Below are positions 12,560 through 22,700 of a stretch of DNA of 46,187 nucleotides, in pieces. The notes beneath the pieces were generated by a model. It did no database searches and had not been told where the DNA came from. It was given only the letters and a program-made list of their open reading frames with translations. Where the stretch lies: NCBI GenBank assembly GCA_002633005.1, contig NMRA01000236.1:558861-605047 (forward strand), read 5' to 3'. Each line of letters starts with the position of its first letter. Position 1 is the first letter of the stretch. The DNA is from Phoronis australis (taxonomy: Eukaryota > Phoronida > Phoronidae). The position numbers and the translations under genes are program-made.

Positions 12560-14046
12560 CATGTCCGAATGTTTAGTTGTACCCAACTAATCCCAACTTA
12601 TCTCAACTTATCCTGCCAACACTACTGATGCAAGTCTGTTGCTGACATCATGTTTGTTATCAGGTGGCGCAGCGATTAGTGGGAATACTTGAATTAGTGG
12701 AAATGCGTGATTGGTGTCTTTAACAATATCAGTTTGTGGATGACGTCATGTAAATTGTCTACCTGTCCACAGGTGGTGCAGCGATTAGTAGGAATAGTTG
12801 AATTAGTTGATTTTAGTTGAATCCAACTAATCCCAAGTCAGTCTCAACCTATCCAGCAGTGAGCTATTCAACTAATTCTACCAACTGTAGCGCCATCTTA
12901 AGTATTACTAGCATTGTGAGAAAGAAAGACCTTAGTCGCGGACTTGCCTGCAGGTGGTGCAGCGATTAGTGGGAATAGTTGAATTGGTTGAAATGTATGT
13001 TTGGTGTCTCTCAAATTGAGCCTGTTGTTGACGTCATATACCTTATCTACCAGCCCACAGGTGGCGTATCTATTAGTGGGAATAGTTGAATTAGTTGAAC
13101 TGCTTGTTCTGTGTCTCTCAAGATGTGAGCCTGATGAGCCTTTTGCTGGCGTCATGTACTTTGTATGCCCGCAGGTGGCGTAGCGATTAGTGGGAATAGT
13201 TAAATTAGTTGAAATGTGTGTTCCTGCTGTGTCTCTTAAGTTGTGATTCTGTTCATGACGTCATTTTTGTTATTAGCCTGTCCCCCCAGGTGGCGCAGCG
13301 ATTAGTGGGAATAGTTGAATTAGTTGAAATGTTTGTTCTGTGTCTCCCAAGTTGTGAGCCTGTTGAGCTTTTTGCTCGCGTTATGCACTTTACTTGTCTA
13401 CCTGCATGTGTCGTAGCGATTAGTGGGAATAGTTGAATTAGTTGAAATGTGGGTTGTGTGCCTCTCAATTTGTGATCCTGTTGCTGACGTCATGTTTGTT
13501 ACAGCCTGTCCCTGTAGGTGGCGCAGCTATTTGTGTGAATAATTGACTCAGTTGAAATTCATGTTTGGAGTCTCTAAAATTGTGACTCTGTTGATGACGT
13601 CATGTACGTTATCTACCTGCCCACAGGTTGCGCAGCGATTAGTGGGAGTAATTGCCAGCTGAAATACATTTTCTTCTTGATCTACATAATTTCATTTACC
13701 CGTTATTTAGAGAATTCCCGCAAGTGGCGCAGCGATTATAGTGGGAACTGTTGAATTAGTTGAAATGCTTGTTCTGTGTCTCTCAAGTTGTGAGCCTGGT
13801 GAGCCTTGTGCTGGTGCCACGTACGTTATCTGTGTGCCTGCATGTGCCGCAGCGATTACTGGGAATAGTGAGAATACTTGAATTATTTGAACTGCGTTTT
13901 CTATTTGATCTACCTAACCGTGTCTCTCAAGTTGTTAGCCGGTTGCTGACGCCATATAAAATCTTTACCAGCCCACAGATGGCGCCGTGATTAGTAGTTA
14001 AAGTTGAATTAGTTGAAATGTGTGTCTTGTGTCTCTAAAGTTGATA
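12560..14046 (+). repeat. Composite tandem-repeat element, about 12 units of roughly 110 bp
   Basis: Units begin near 12664, 12773, 12954, 13061, 13174, 13290, 13408, 13518, 13627, 13724, 13844 and 13978. Each starts with GTGGCGCAGCGATTAGTGGG or a variant, followed by AATAGTTGAATTAGTTGAAATG, a GTGTCTCTCAAGTTGTGA segment and often TGACGTCAT. Spacing is 97-134 bp, except for one 181-bp unit that holds an extra inner segment (about 12818-12952). A non-repeated leader (12560-12660) begins ATGTCCGAATGTTTAGTTGT. Leader, repeats and the inner segment reappear in the same order, inverted, at 41313-42002, so this is a dispersed element and not only a local satellite. It ends about 400 bp upstream of the sacsin-like start codon. 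Confidence 0.9.
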
Positions 14047-14186
14047 ACTTCTATCATACGTCTTTATCTGTGCGTACAGGTAGCTTGAAATATATGAATT
14101 TTCTGGGAACGTAACACTGACGTCTTACATATCATTTACCTGTGGATAAAGTCACTATTTAACCTTTCTTTGCACTAACATGCTTT

Positions 14187-14246
14187 AGCGCCTCCTATAT
14201 CCAGTATTTATAAGAGTAAGAGAAAAAAAGGAACATAGGGGGCGCT
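14187..14246. promoter_or_regulatory. Hairpin with CTCF-core-like arms upstream of the sacsin-like gene
   Basis: The arms AGCGCCTCCTAT (14187-14198) and ATAGGGGGCGCT (14235-14246) are inverted copies with one mismatch, separated by 36 bp. The right arm contains TAGGGGGCGC, a full match to the core YAGRKGGCRS of the bilaterian CTCF motif; the left arm has one mismatch to it. It lies about 175 bp before the predicted start codon. The regulatory role is inferred; it could equally be the remnant of a very small inverted-repeat element. Confidence 0.4.
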
Positions 14247-14420
14247 GCAATTAGTTAAACTACAGCTTCTATTAATCGATTAGTAGGTCCCTACCAAAGA
14301 TTCTGACGTCGGGCAAAGTAATCTCATATTCACGACAACTGCAGTCTTTTAAACAAAACAGGTTTATATGTTATTTTTATTTTAGTAACACGAAAACACT
14401 GACGAAAAAGGGTGTTCAAC

Positions 14421-14454
14421 ATGGCTGCTGTGGGGAAAACCCGCAAAATGCAGA
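14421..14454 (+). CDS. Sacsin-like gene, coding exon 1
   Basis: The ATG at 14421 has a strong animal start context (CAACATGGCT). Eleven codons, MAAVGKTRKMQ, plus one base precede the donor CAGA|GTGAGT at 14455. The phase (1) fits exon 2, which opens with the two bases AC, making an Asn codon. The start is inferred from context and phase, since this short peptide has no homology of its own. The first half of an exact 84-bp tandem duplication begins inside this exon and repeats its last 11 bases and the donor. An upstream in-frame GTG at 14412 is not a likely start. Confidence 0.6.
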
Positions 14455-14611
14455 GTGAGTACAAATACATTCTTGTGATGGTAGCCTTCTTGTGTCGTTT
14501 TATTAACTACGTCTCCTTTAGTGTCAACAAAATGCAGAGTGAGTACAAATACATTCTTGTGATGGTAGCCTTCTTGTGTCGTTTTATTAACTACGTCTCC
14601 TTTAGTGTCAA
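14444..14611 (+). repeat. Exact 84-bp tandem duplication covering the exon 1 splice donor
   Basis: Copy 1 (14444-14527) and copy 2 (14528-14611) are identical. Each contains AAAATGCAGA|GTGAGTAC, so two equivalent donors exist, at 14455 and 14539. Because 84 is a multiple of three and the intervening frame is open, use of the second donor would add 28 residues, mostly hydrophobic (ILVMVAFLCRFINYVSFSV), and still join exon 2 in frame. Confidence 0.95.
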
Positions 14612-15206
14612 CAATCAGTTACTGACTTTCAGAACTATCGACAAACGTCATTTGGATCTAGCAATGCGATCGCAAGCAACGTGTCAGTATGTACTATAGT
14701 TGTCTATATGTCAGCACCAATGGGCCATATGATAATATATCTCATTGACCAGCGTATCTCTGGATATATTGTCATCACGTTCAGCCTGCGCGTAAATGAC
14801 GTGTACTGAAAGTTCCTGAACACTAACCTTTGAAAACACACCTTTTGTGTGCATGTATACATTAGCATGATATAGGGAACTGCTTTGATTCAAGTGTGCA
14901 GTTACCTGGTGGTTTATATTCTACAGTTATTTAAAACAAATGTGACAGATGGCGTACATGTAAATAGTCTTGTAAAGAAGACTTTCGAGATCAGTGACAT
15001 GGTGATGACGCAGTGGTAAAATAGTCACTTATGTAAACAAAATGATGTGTATTACTGCACAAAAAATTCTAAAACCATGTTACCATAACAGCAGCCTATA
15101 TGAATGCGTGAACGGTCAACTGGAGAGCTACTGAATCCAAAATAACCTGTCCCGGTCATATAATAGTTTTGCTTTTGTTTAATTATGAAATTGCGTTTTA
15201 CTTTAG

Positions 15207-15289
15207 ACTTCGACATCATACAACCGAGTTTGATACAACAGATGAAGTCAATTCTAGACCAGTATCCAGACGACGGGCAAATACTCAAG
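15207..15289 (+). CDS. Sacsin-like gene, coding exon 2 (start of ATPase repeat 1)
   Basis: The exon lies between the acceptor TTTACTTTAG and the donor CTCAAG|GTAAAC. After the two bases that complete a split codon it encodes 27 residues, including QMKSILDQYPDDGQILK. These match the start of a sacsin repeat ATPase (in repeat 2 of the same gene: RIKRILDGYPGDVDILK). It is too short to stand out as an open frame and was found by following phase and homology from exon 3. The exon ends in phase 0, joining ILK to ELIQNAEDA without a gap. Confidence 0.85.
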
Positions 15290-16790
15290 GTAAACAAATA
15301 GCTTTCCATATTTTTTCTTGTCAACTGCAAAGGGGCAATACTGTCGGAATACACAAATCAATCTGCAGTAAAGGGGGCTGATCATCGTACGAAATAAAGT
15401 GCCAAGTTCGGTCGCTTTCCGACAGAAAACAGTGTCGGAACTAAGTTCGGAATATTTTACTATTTGGCAAATTTGGAAATGGATGTTGCCGCAAATATAA
15501 TGCAAAGAAGTGACAATAACTTTTCCAAACTGGGTGCGGAGTTAAAGGAGAGTGCTATTGGTACTAACAACCTGAACAGGTATTTTTATGTTTTGTTAAG
15601 CTTTATCAACTGTTACCCCTTTGTTCCTTTAAATTGGCACATGTAATCAGATAGAACAAATACACAGGCAGTCTATATAAAGACCAGTAGATTATCAAAA
15701 ATCAGTCTATACGTCAAAATTCAACACAACATCAGTTTTATACATGGATAGGTGTCCTAACAAAATTTAAATGTTTTTTGTGCACTCAATGACCCCTAAT
15801 TTCACCGCTGAAGCTTTAGATCAAATTTGGTCATATTAGCCGTCTCGAAAACTGTATGTTTTCAGCAAAGAATATAAGTAACTTACAAACTAGACTGAAA
15901 GTTGTGCTTTGGTGATTGGAATCGTCAGTATATACTGTACATAATTATTTGGATTTATTCGAATTTGACAGCTTTGTGCTAGACAGAGGAGATAATCTAC
16001 AGACCCTTTTTCCTAGCTAATTTTAGTGGCTGTGTTTGAGACCCTCTTACCGCCATATTGCACCTTGTACCTTTACATAACTTTTCAAACATACAGCTAA
16101 AGTGTTAATATTGATGGGTGAGCAAAAACTTCGTTGAAAACACGACTAAACTTTGTTTGAAAGCTTGATACAGAGTTGGTGTCGAAATAATCTCCTTTCT
16201 TCAGATGTGCTGCTATGTAGCAAAACACCGAGAGACATAACAAAAAACAAATTAAAACACTAGCTTTATTTCGGGACTGCATGTCTCATCATCAGGCAAT
16301 AAGTGGAATGAACATCTATATAGCGAAAGAAACAGTGAAATACACGTGACAGTGGGAAGAGAGGCATACAAGCAGAAAGTGTGAATGCAACGCACGGTAG
16401 GAAGCCCGCAACCCTATCGAAACAGAGCCAGTGTGCGATACACACGTGTTAGCTACTCATTCAACACAGGCTTTTCGTGACTGATCCATAGCGATTCCAA
16501 AATCTTTCACCGAAATGTGTCATTTTCAACATAGAGAATGATGGTTTTGTCTACTTTTGCTTGCCTAGTTTTTTTATCGGTCATGTTAGTGTACAAAATG
16601 ATCTTAAATGGACCCCCCACCCCTGCAAGTGCATGGACAATCGTCGCGACATTAAACACACCGTGTGTCAGATGTAACGCTATTCACGAGAATGAGCACG
16701 AGGACATTCGTTCCATATGACATGTGAATTGGTAAACAATTCGACATTTGGCCACTGGTCGTAGTCTATCACGACTGGGGGGTGGAGACT
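15290..16790. other. Intron 2, 5' part; no gene
   Basis: AT-rich intron sequence. On the minus strand around 16180-16300 the sequence CTGATGATGAGACATGCAGT followed by CCGAAATAAAGC resembles 3'-end sequences seen in animal retroelement copies such as Penelope-like elements. The resemblance is from memory and weak. Nothing else is recognisable. Confidence 0.35.
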
Positions 16791-17095
16791 AAAATTTGTA
16801 GCACCCTACCGGGGACAAAATTACAATGAGTTTTGACAGAGTTGAAGATTTTTTTGCATTGAACAGAGGGTCATAGCTCCCTTGGGTGCCCCCCACCCCC
16901 CGTGTCACGTCCATGGAAACAAACAGCGATGCCATCAATCATNAAAATTTGTAGCACCCTACCGGGGACAAAATTACAATGAGTTTTGACAGAGTTGAAG
17001 ATTTTTTTTGCATTGAACAGAGGGTCATAGCTCCCTTTGGTGCCCCCCACCCCCGTGTCACGTCCATGGAAACAAACAGCGATGCCATCAATCAT
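16791..17095. repeat. 152-bp direct duplication joined by a single N (likely assembly artefact)
   Basis: 16791-16942 and 16944-17095 are nearly identical, differing only in homopolymer lengths (T run, C runs) and a G/T change. They are separated by one undetermined base at 16943. This is the pattern of a scaffold join whose overlapping contig ends were not merged, so the intron is probably about 153 bp shorter in reality. Confidence 0.85.
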
Positions 17096-17159
17096 GTAGA
17101 CGAAGCAGTTTTTGCAGCTACAACACGACTTTAATAAACTCAGCTATTGGTCACAATAA

Positions 17160-18440
17160 TGGAGAATGAATTTTAAACCAGAAACAAGTGTTGACCTCAC
17201 CTTCTCCAAACCTAATAATTCTCTCTTCTTTGAGGACCCATCCTAGAACCTTAAACTTAATGATGAATTCATTCCTAGGAAACTGTAGCACGGACATCAT
17301 GGTATGCTGTTATATGAAAAACTCGTTCACACCTCACGTTCGGGAGCTTGTACAAAAAAATTCAGAAACTAATTATTCCACTTAAGCTTGTCGCTCATCA
17401 TCTGAATTCTACACATTTAGAAGTAATGCTCAAATCCTTTATACTTCCACACATCGATTATGTATCAGTCTGCCAACACTGGTGCACTCAAGCATTTGAA
17501 GAAGTATCAAGCTGCCTTACTCATAACTGGAGCTTACAGGGGATCCAATAGTGTCAAGGCTTTGAATAGTCTCAAGTGGCCCAAATTGTCTACTCGACGC
17601 AATTTTCACATGACCACATTTACTTTCGAAGTACTAAACAATGTCAACAATGCCTTTGTCAAAAATTGTTTGGTCTATATACTAGACAAGGCCATTGAGT
17701 TTGAGATTTTCCACCCCATATGCAATTCCTCCATCGTTCGGTCAGACATTCAGAAGGTCTACAGTTATGATGTGCATCAGCAACTGGAATTCTCTTCCAG
17801 TCTCTGTTCAGGAAAGCAACTCTTTTACTAGTATAAAAAGCGATTTTAGAACTATTTTTCATAATTTTGACAACTCAGTAGCATTGACACAATTCTCGCT
17901 TCCCCGCGAAAACTAAATAACATTGTACCGATCGAGATGCGGTCTTTTCCTCAACTCCGACAAGTTTAGGCACAACTTTATTAGTAATGTCTCTCCAAGC
18001 TGTAAATGTGGCGACCATCAATCTTATCCTCATGTTTCCTTCAAATGTGCCCTCATCGAATACTCAATGAAAACCAATTAATTGTAAATGCTTTCAATTC
18101 CTGTAATACTATCTCTACTAAATTACATTATTATTAAATGGTAGTCTGAAGTTTGACCTTTCACTCAATGAATTCCTCTTAAACAATGTAAGTAATTTTT
18201 ATTCATCGCTTATAAATCTTGTTGCTTTCCATATCTGTATATGGTTATGTTCGTAATAGCATATCCAAATATTTGAATACTTATAATAGATACTACTTAT
18301 ATGTATATAGTTCTATGTATACTTCTTTCATCTATGTACTGTCTACAACCCAGATATAATGCTTCGCGATTTCTGGTTTTGTCATTATTTTCCGTGTATG
18401 TTCTGTGTATTCTTCAATAAATATATATCACCTTGAAAAA
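17160..18440 (+). mobile_element. Non-LTR retrotransposon (LINE) 3' fragment, decayed
   Basis: The fragment lies inside intron 2 on the gene's own strand. Across several frames it shows LINE reverse-transcriptase C-terminal features: FTPHVRELV (about 17326), MLKSFILPHIDY (17426-17461), LNSLKWPKLSTRRNFHM (17560-17620), WNSLPVSVQESNSF (17785-17826), and a terminal Cys/His cluster SCKCGDH (about 18000). Stops and frameshifts separate these blocks, so it is inactive. The catalytic palm domain and any endonuclease or ORF1 are missing, typical of 5' truncation during target-primed insertion. The 3' end appears to lie near AATAAATATATATCACCTTG and a short A run at about 18418-18442. Confidence 0.75.
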
Positions 18441-18442
18441 AT

Positions 18443-18868
18443 ATAGACGAAGTACGCACGCCAGTCATAATTTATGAACATAATTTATAATAAGCAATAA
18501 TTATAAGTATGGTTTTCAAGGAATGGTAATTAGTAATGCTGTCTGCTTTTCCTCTAATAAACAAGCTCTTCACTTCGTGTTTTTACAAGCTAATTACATG
18601 TTCATTTTCAAAAAGAATAGGAATGTTTAGCATGATGTCATTTTGACGTTATTATGACGTTTTGGACCCAGCGTGACGGCATGTTTATTCTTAGTTCCGG
18701 GTCCAAATTGCGTCATCTACTGCCGTGACACGTCATCACTAAACATCCGAATTGCACGTGTCCCCCTTTTCCTTCTTCTTGGGAGCCAGAAATACGTGAT
18801 ATTTCTAGTTTGATAACTACAGCAGCGAAACCATTCTATGAATGAGTTGTTTGTGTCGTATGTTACAG
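18443..18868. other. Intron 2, 3' part
   Basis: Non-coding sequence between the LINE 3' end and exon 3. It ends with the acceptor TATGTTACAG. No other feature was seen. Confidence 0.5.
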
Positions 18869-18985
18869 GAACTGATTCAGAACGCTGAAGATGCAAAGGC
18901 AAAGACCATTAAGTTTCTGTTTGACAAGTCCACATTCCCAGCTTCTCCAGAACAAATGGAACATAAGGATTTGGTGCATTTTCAG
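18869..18985 (+). CDS. Sacsin-like gene, coding exon 3 (ATP-binding N-box of repeat 1)
   Basis: Exactly 39 codons in phase 0, between the acceptor GTTACAG and the donor TTTTCAG|GTACAG. It begins ELIQNAEDAKAKTIKFLFD, the N-box of Hsp90-type ATPases. Glu40 and Asn44 of the full protein correspond to the catalytic Glu and the Mg-binding Asn in Hsp90. Repeat 2 has the matching EMLQNADDA. The exon ends in VHFQ, which joins GPALYAF of exon 4, the usual GPAL strand of sacsin repeats. Confidence 0.9.
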
Positions 18986-19539
18986 GTACAGTTCAATAAG
19001 AAATTTGATGGTTTTTATAACACGTTTCGGACATGACAAGTTTCTGGTACAGCGTAATAGCAAGGCATAAAGTTTGGTAAGGGCCTCTCGAGTAGTCTAA
19101 TGACACGGTGACTGGAAGTAGCGGTGTATTAATTGGAGTTAGTAAAACGACCAGTTTCGATACGTACGTCCTTCCTTTGGTTGCTGTAAATGTCAGTCGA
19201 TGCCATTGAAGCACGAAATTTTGATTAATGCATTAGAAACGGAGCAACGCATAACAATGAAATGGGCAGTTTCTAGTATGATGCATAATTTCATTTTGGC
19301 TACAAACCATCGCTTCAGGTGACAACCTTTCAAGGCACTATTGACACTTATTGAATACTATTCACGAAATTTCTAAGCAACTAGATGGATGGAAAACAAA
19401 AATTTCCAGTTAAGGTGCCTTGAACATGTTTCATAATTTGCTCTTAGGGATGTACACATAATTGTTGCATCATGCATAATAGCCGCTGAATACTCACTCA
19501 CCGTTATACCTATTGAAATGACGTCATATTGTGTAATAG
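18986..19539. other. Intron 3
   Basis: A 554-bp intron with GT at 18986 and AG at 19538-19539. No repeat or other gene was recognised inside it. Confidence 0.7.
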
Positions 19540-19687
19540 GGCCCTGCTCTGTACGCTTTCAACGACGCAACATTTAGCGAAGAAGACTGGATAGGTATAC
19601 GCACTATCTATGACAGCTTCAAGAAAGATGATCCTATCAAAGTTGGACGATTTGGCCTAGGCTTCAAATCTGTGTTCCATATGACAG
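19540..19687 (+). CDS. Sacsin-like gene, coding exon 4 (G-box of repeat 1)
   Basis: Forty-nine codons plus one base, between the acceptor TGTGTAATAG and the donor ATGACAG|GTAAAT. It encodes [17 protein letters not shown], then [19 protein letters not shown]. The latter is the glycine-rich ATP-lid motif (residues 110-127) that in sacsin repeats follows a Lys/Asp-rich loop. The final G joins AT of exon 5 to give Asp, producing the expected HMTDMPSILSG. A partial duplicate of the end of this exon, with its own donor, lies 65 bp downstream. Confidence 0.9.
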
Positions 19688-19757
19688 GTAAATATAAAGT
19701 AATGCTATGCTGCGATTTGGCCTAGGAGTCAAATCTGTCTTTCACATGACAGGTAAG
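19648..19757 (+). repeat. Tandem duplication of the 3' end and donor of exon 4
   Basis: The last 40 bases of exon 4 plus the donor (from CGATTTGGCCTAGG at 19648 to 19691) recur at 19713-19757 with several substitutions and a good donor (ACAG|GTAAGT). The period is 65 bp. Splicing from the second donor would read through intron sequence and meet TAG within CCTAGGAG, so it would truncate the protein. Confidence 0.88.
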
Positions 19758-22700
19758 TAAAAAAGGACTCGCTGTCAGAAGGAAGGCATCTATAGCAAAA
19801 ACATGCATTGTTCAAGGATCAATTGATTTTGCTCCAGCTGTAGTACCATAAAAGCAAATGTTAGTCTGTCGTTTTAATACTCAGTGTTTGATGTTAGTTT
19901 ATTGCTTATTTTGACATTATTCGGCATTGGTGTGTGAATGTGTCTAAATTTATTATACATGTTGATTTATTTATTGTAATATTTAAAATCAGGGTGTCAT
20001 CTACAGTGTCAGCGCTGCTTTCCAAGATGGCCTTAAATAGCTAGCTTATACAAAACACTCCATGAGAATAGCCTTTACACACCTTGCTTTAAGCCTAGGC
20101 TGGGCCAGCTGCTTTACCCCATCCAAGCATTAAGTCAAGCCTATTCATAAAGACACGCCAGAGTTAACCGAGTTATTAAATGCTCGAAAAAAGCAGTGCA
20201 TCTGTAATGATTACCGCCAGATTAGGTTTATTGCATTGGAAACACGAAGGGTGTCGTAATGCACTGTCTGCAGGTGATCAGGGTGAGTGGGGAGTATTTT
20301 GTTAACGCAACTTTCAAGTCATGATCAACATACAGCTGTGTGGGCGCATTATGACGTCATTCAGCACGTCCAGTGTTTGGTGTCCGGGGTTCGCTGCTCT
20401 ATCTCTGAAATTGTAGATGGAGGAGTGTGAGCATATTTTGGGACAGATCCAATTATCACTGTTGCCCCGAGTAACAGTCTTACTTTTTCGATTTTCGCTG
20501 TATCTTTTGAGTTCCTTGACGGATTTTCAAGAAATTTGGAAATCTATTAAGGAGACGACACCACCTTCCCGTTTTTGGATTCATTTGGCGTATTGTGTGC
20601 CACCTAGTGGTCATTTTTACTTTTGTCAACGTTCACCTCTATCGGCGAAACTACTTTAAGAATCATTATAAAAATTGGCAAGTGCATTTCTATGAACGTG
20701 GCCGTGGATGGGGACGACATTCGGACTGCTCTGTCTATCGTAGTGTAGAAATTTTAATTCTTTTAAGTTTTTCTTGTTACCTCCAATTCTTTGACACAAG
20801 TTGCCGTAAAGGAGAGAATTGGGGGATCGTGACGCCAATAATCACAAAAGTCTTCACACTGAACAAAAAAATTCACCTGCTTGCCTTAATGAATTTTGAA
20901 GTCCACGTTCACGCATACGCTACCTTGAAATTAAGCAAGATTCCAAAATCACGCAACGCATGCTTCCCTATCCTTTAAACTGTTTAACATTCATGATAAA
21001 AGGTGCTAAATGTGTCTCCTTTTTAGGAGAACATTGTTGGCTTGCATTTCACTCCGTTTAAAGGTTATTTTAACTTCACGAGAATTGCCCCATTTATTGG
21101 GAATGTTTAAAACTCCTACAATGGGAGTGAGTTCATAGCAGAGCTCCGCGTTGCTCCTGTGACGCATGTACTTGCTATTTTATTGGGTGAATGTTTACAG
21201 TATCTAAATAATGCCTGACGATGCGCACTAAATCTCGTTTGTTAAGCAAGTCTATTGGATTTGAAGTGTTTAAGCTTAAAACTAGAGGTCTGTTATGTAT
21301 TATAAATGTAGGTGTACTTCTAATAAGGCAATCTTTGTTGGTGAAAATCGTAGATAACAATTATCTGCGGAACAGGTGCTGTCTAGAAATGACCCGATGG
21401 CATTATATGTGGGCAGGGCCATGTATCAAATTCACTATATTTGCAACTTCAATACATATGTTCAATTACAACAAACTATAACTACAAATCGATATCTTAA
21501 ATTAATCTTAATGTTCTGTAAATACTGCAACTTTTATTGAGAAGTGAATAATGTGCAAATATGGGCTGATACCGAGGGTATTATCAGGTCATGTGGAGCG
21601 AGGGAAAGTAGTGACACTCTTCCGATGTCCATATAGCCTGATAAGATGGAGGGATCGATCATTGATGATTTTTCTTTTGGGTTCTTATTAGATTAGTATG
21701 CTTTGATGAATTATTACGGAATTCTAATTTCGTAGCCTGCAATTGGTCAGATCACGAATAGTAAAATCGGACTTACGAATGAAATTTGGTTAACATCACC
21801 TTAGAAAGCAGGTAAGGCCAGTAGTTGTATGATAATCAAACACCAGCTATTACTGCCCTTGCGACGCGTGCAATAAATCGGACAGATATGTTGGTAGATC
21901 TATACCGAATGACGTGCCTCTATAAGTAATAAGCCCTTAACATGTCCTTGTTCTTCAAGCTGAAATGAATATAGTAGTGATTTTCATGCATCCGTATTTA
22001 TATGTGGGTGCATATTATCGTCATCTTTGTCTGGTCGTCCAGCATCCGCTGCTGTATCTCCTAAACCCCTTGCAGGGTATTAACGAGATTTGCAGATGTA
22101 TGTCTACGAACCTTATTAGAGCAGACGACCAATTCGACTACCGCTCTGTCCTCTTGTGGTAGTTTTAGTTTTTATGTTTGTCTCTGTATCTTTGGAGTTC
22201 CTTGAAGGATTTTTATGCAATTTAGTGACTGGATTTCTACTACATTTTGGGCGGGTTTGACCTATTGCGCCAACTGTTGGCCGTTTTGAAAGTGTTGAGT
22301 ACGTCGGCCGTTCTGTCCGCCGAGGGGTCATTATGAGAATTGGTGGATGCATCCTTGATTAGAAGACCGAGGCTTCGGCGGAGTTTCAGATACGTACATG
22401 GATCTCCTTAATCCTTTGGGGGATCTTATTTAAATTTAGCAGGTTTGTTCCTATGAAGCTGACAACTGATGACGACGAGTTTCGGATTTGATATCAGATG
22501 TGCCCCCCCAAGTTGCAATATCATTTTTTTACGTTAGTCTCTGTATCTTTAGAGTTCCTTGATGGATTTCCATGAAATTTGGGAAACAGATTTCTATTAA
22601 AGAGACGACGACTCTTCTCTTCAACATTTTGGGCTGATTTGACGTATGCTGCGCCACCCACCTAGTGGCCGTTTTCATTATTTTCAAGTCCATTTTGGCG

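Noticed and set aside
12560-14046. CRISPR-like array
   Set aside because: Repeat units are about 110 bp, diverged and without a repeat/spacer pattern, and the sequence is clearly from an animal genome.
14412-14699. 95-aa stand-alone protein with repeated hydrophobic segments
   Set aside because: The repeated peptide comes from an exact DNA duplication that includes a splice donor; the first codons fit better as exon 1 of the sacsin-like gene.
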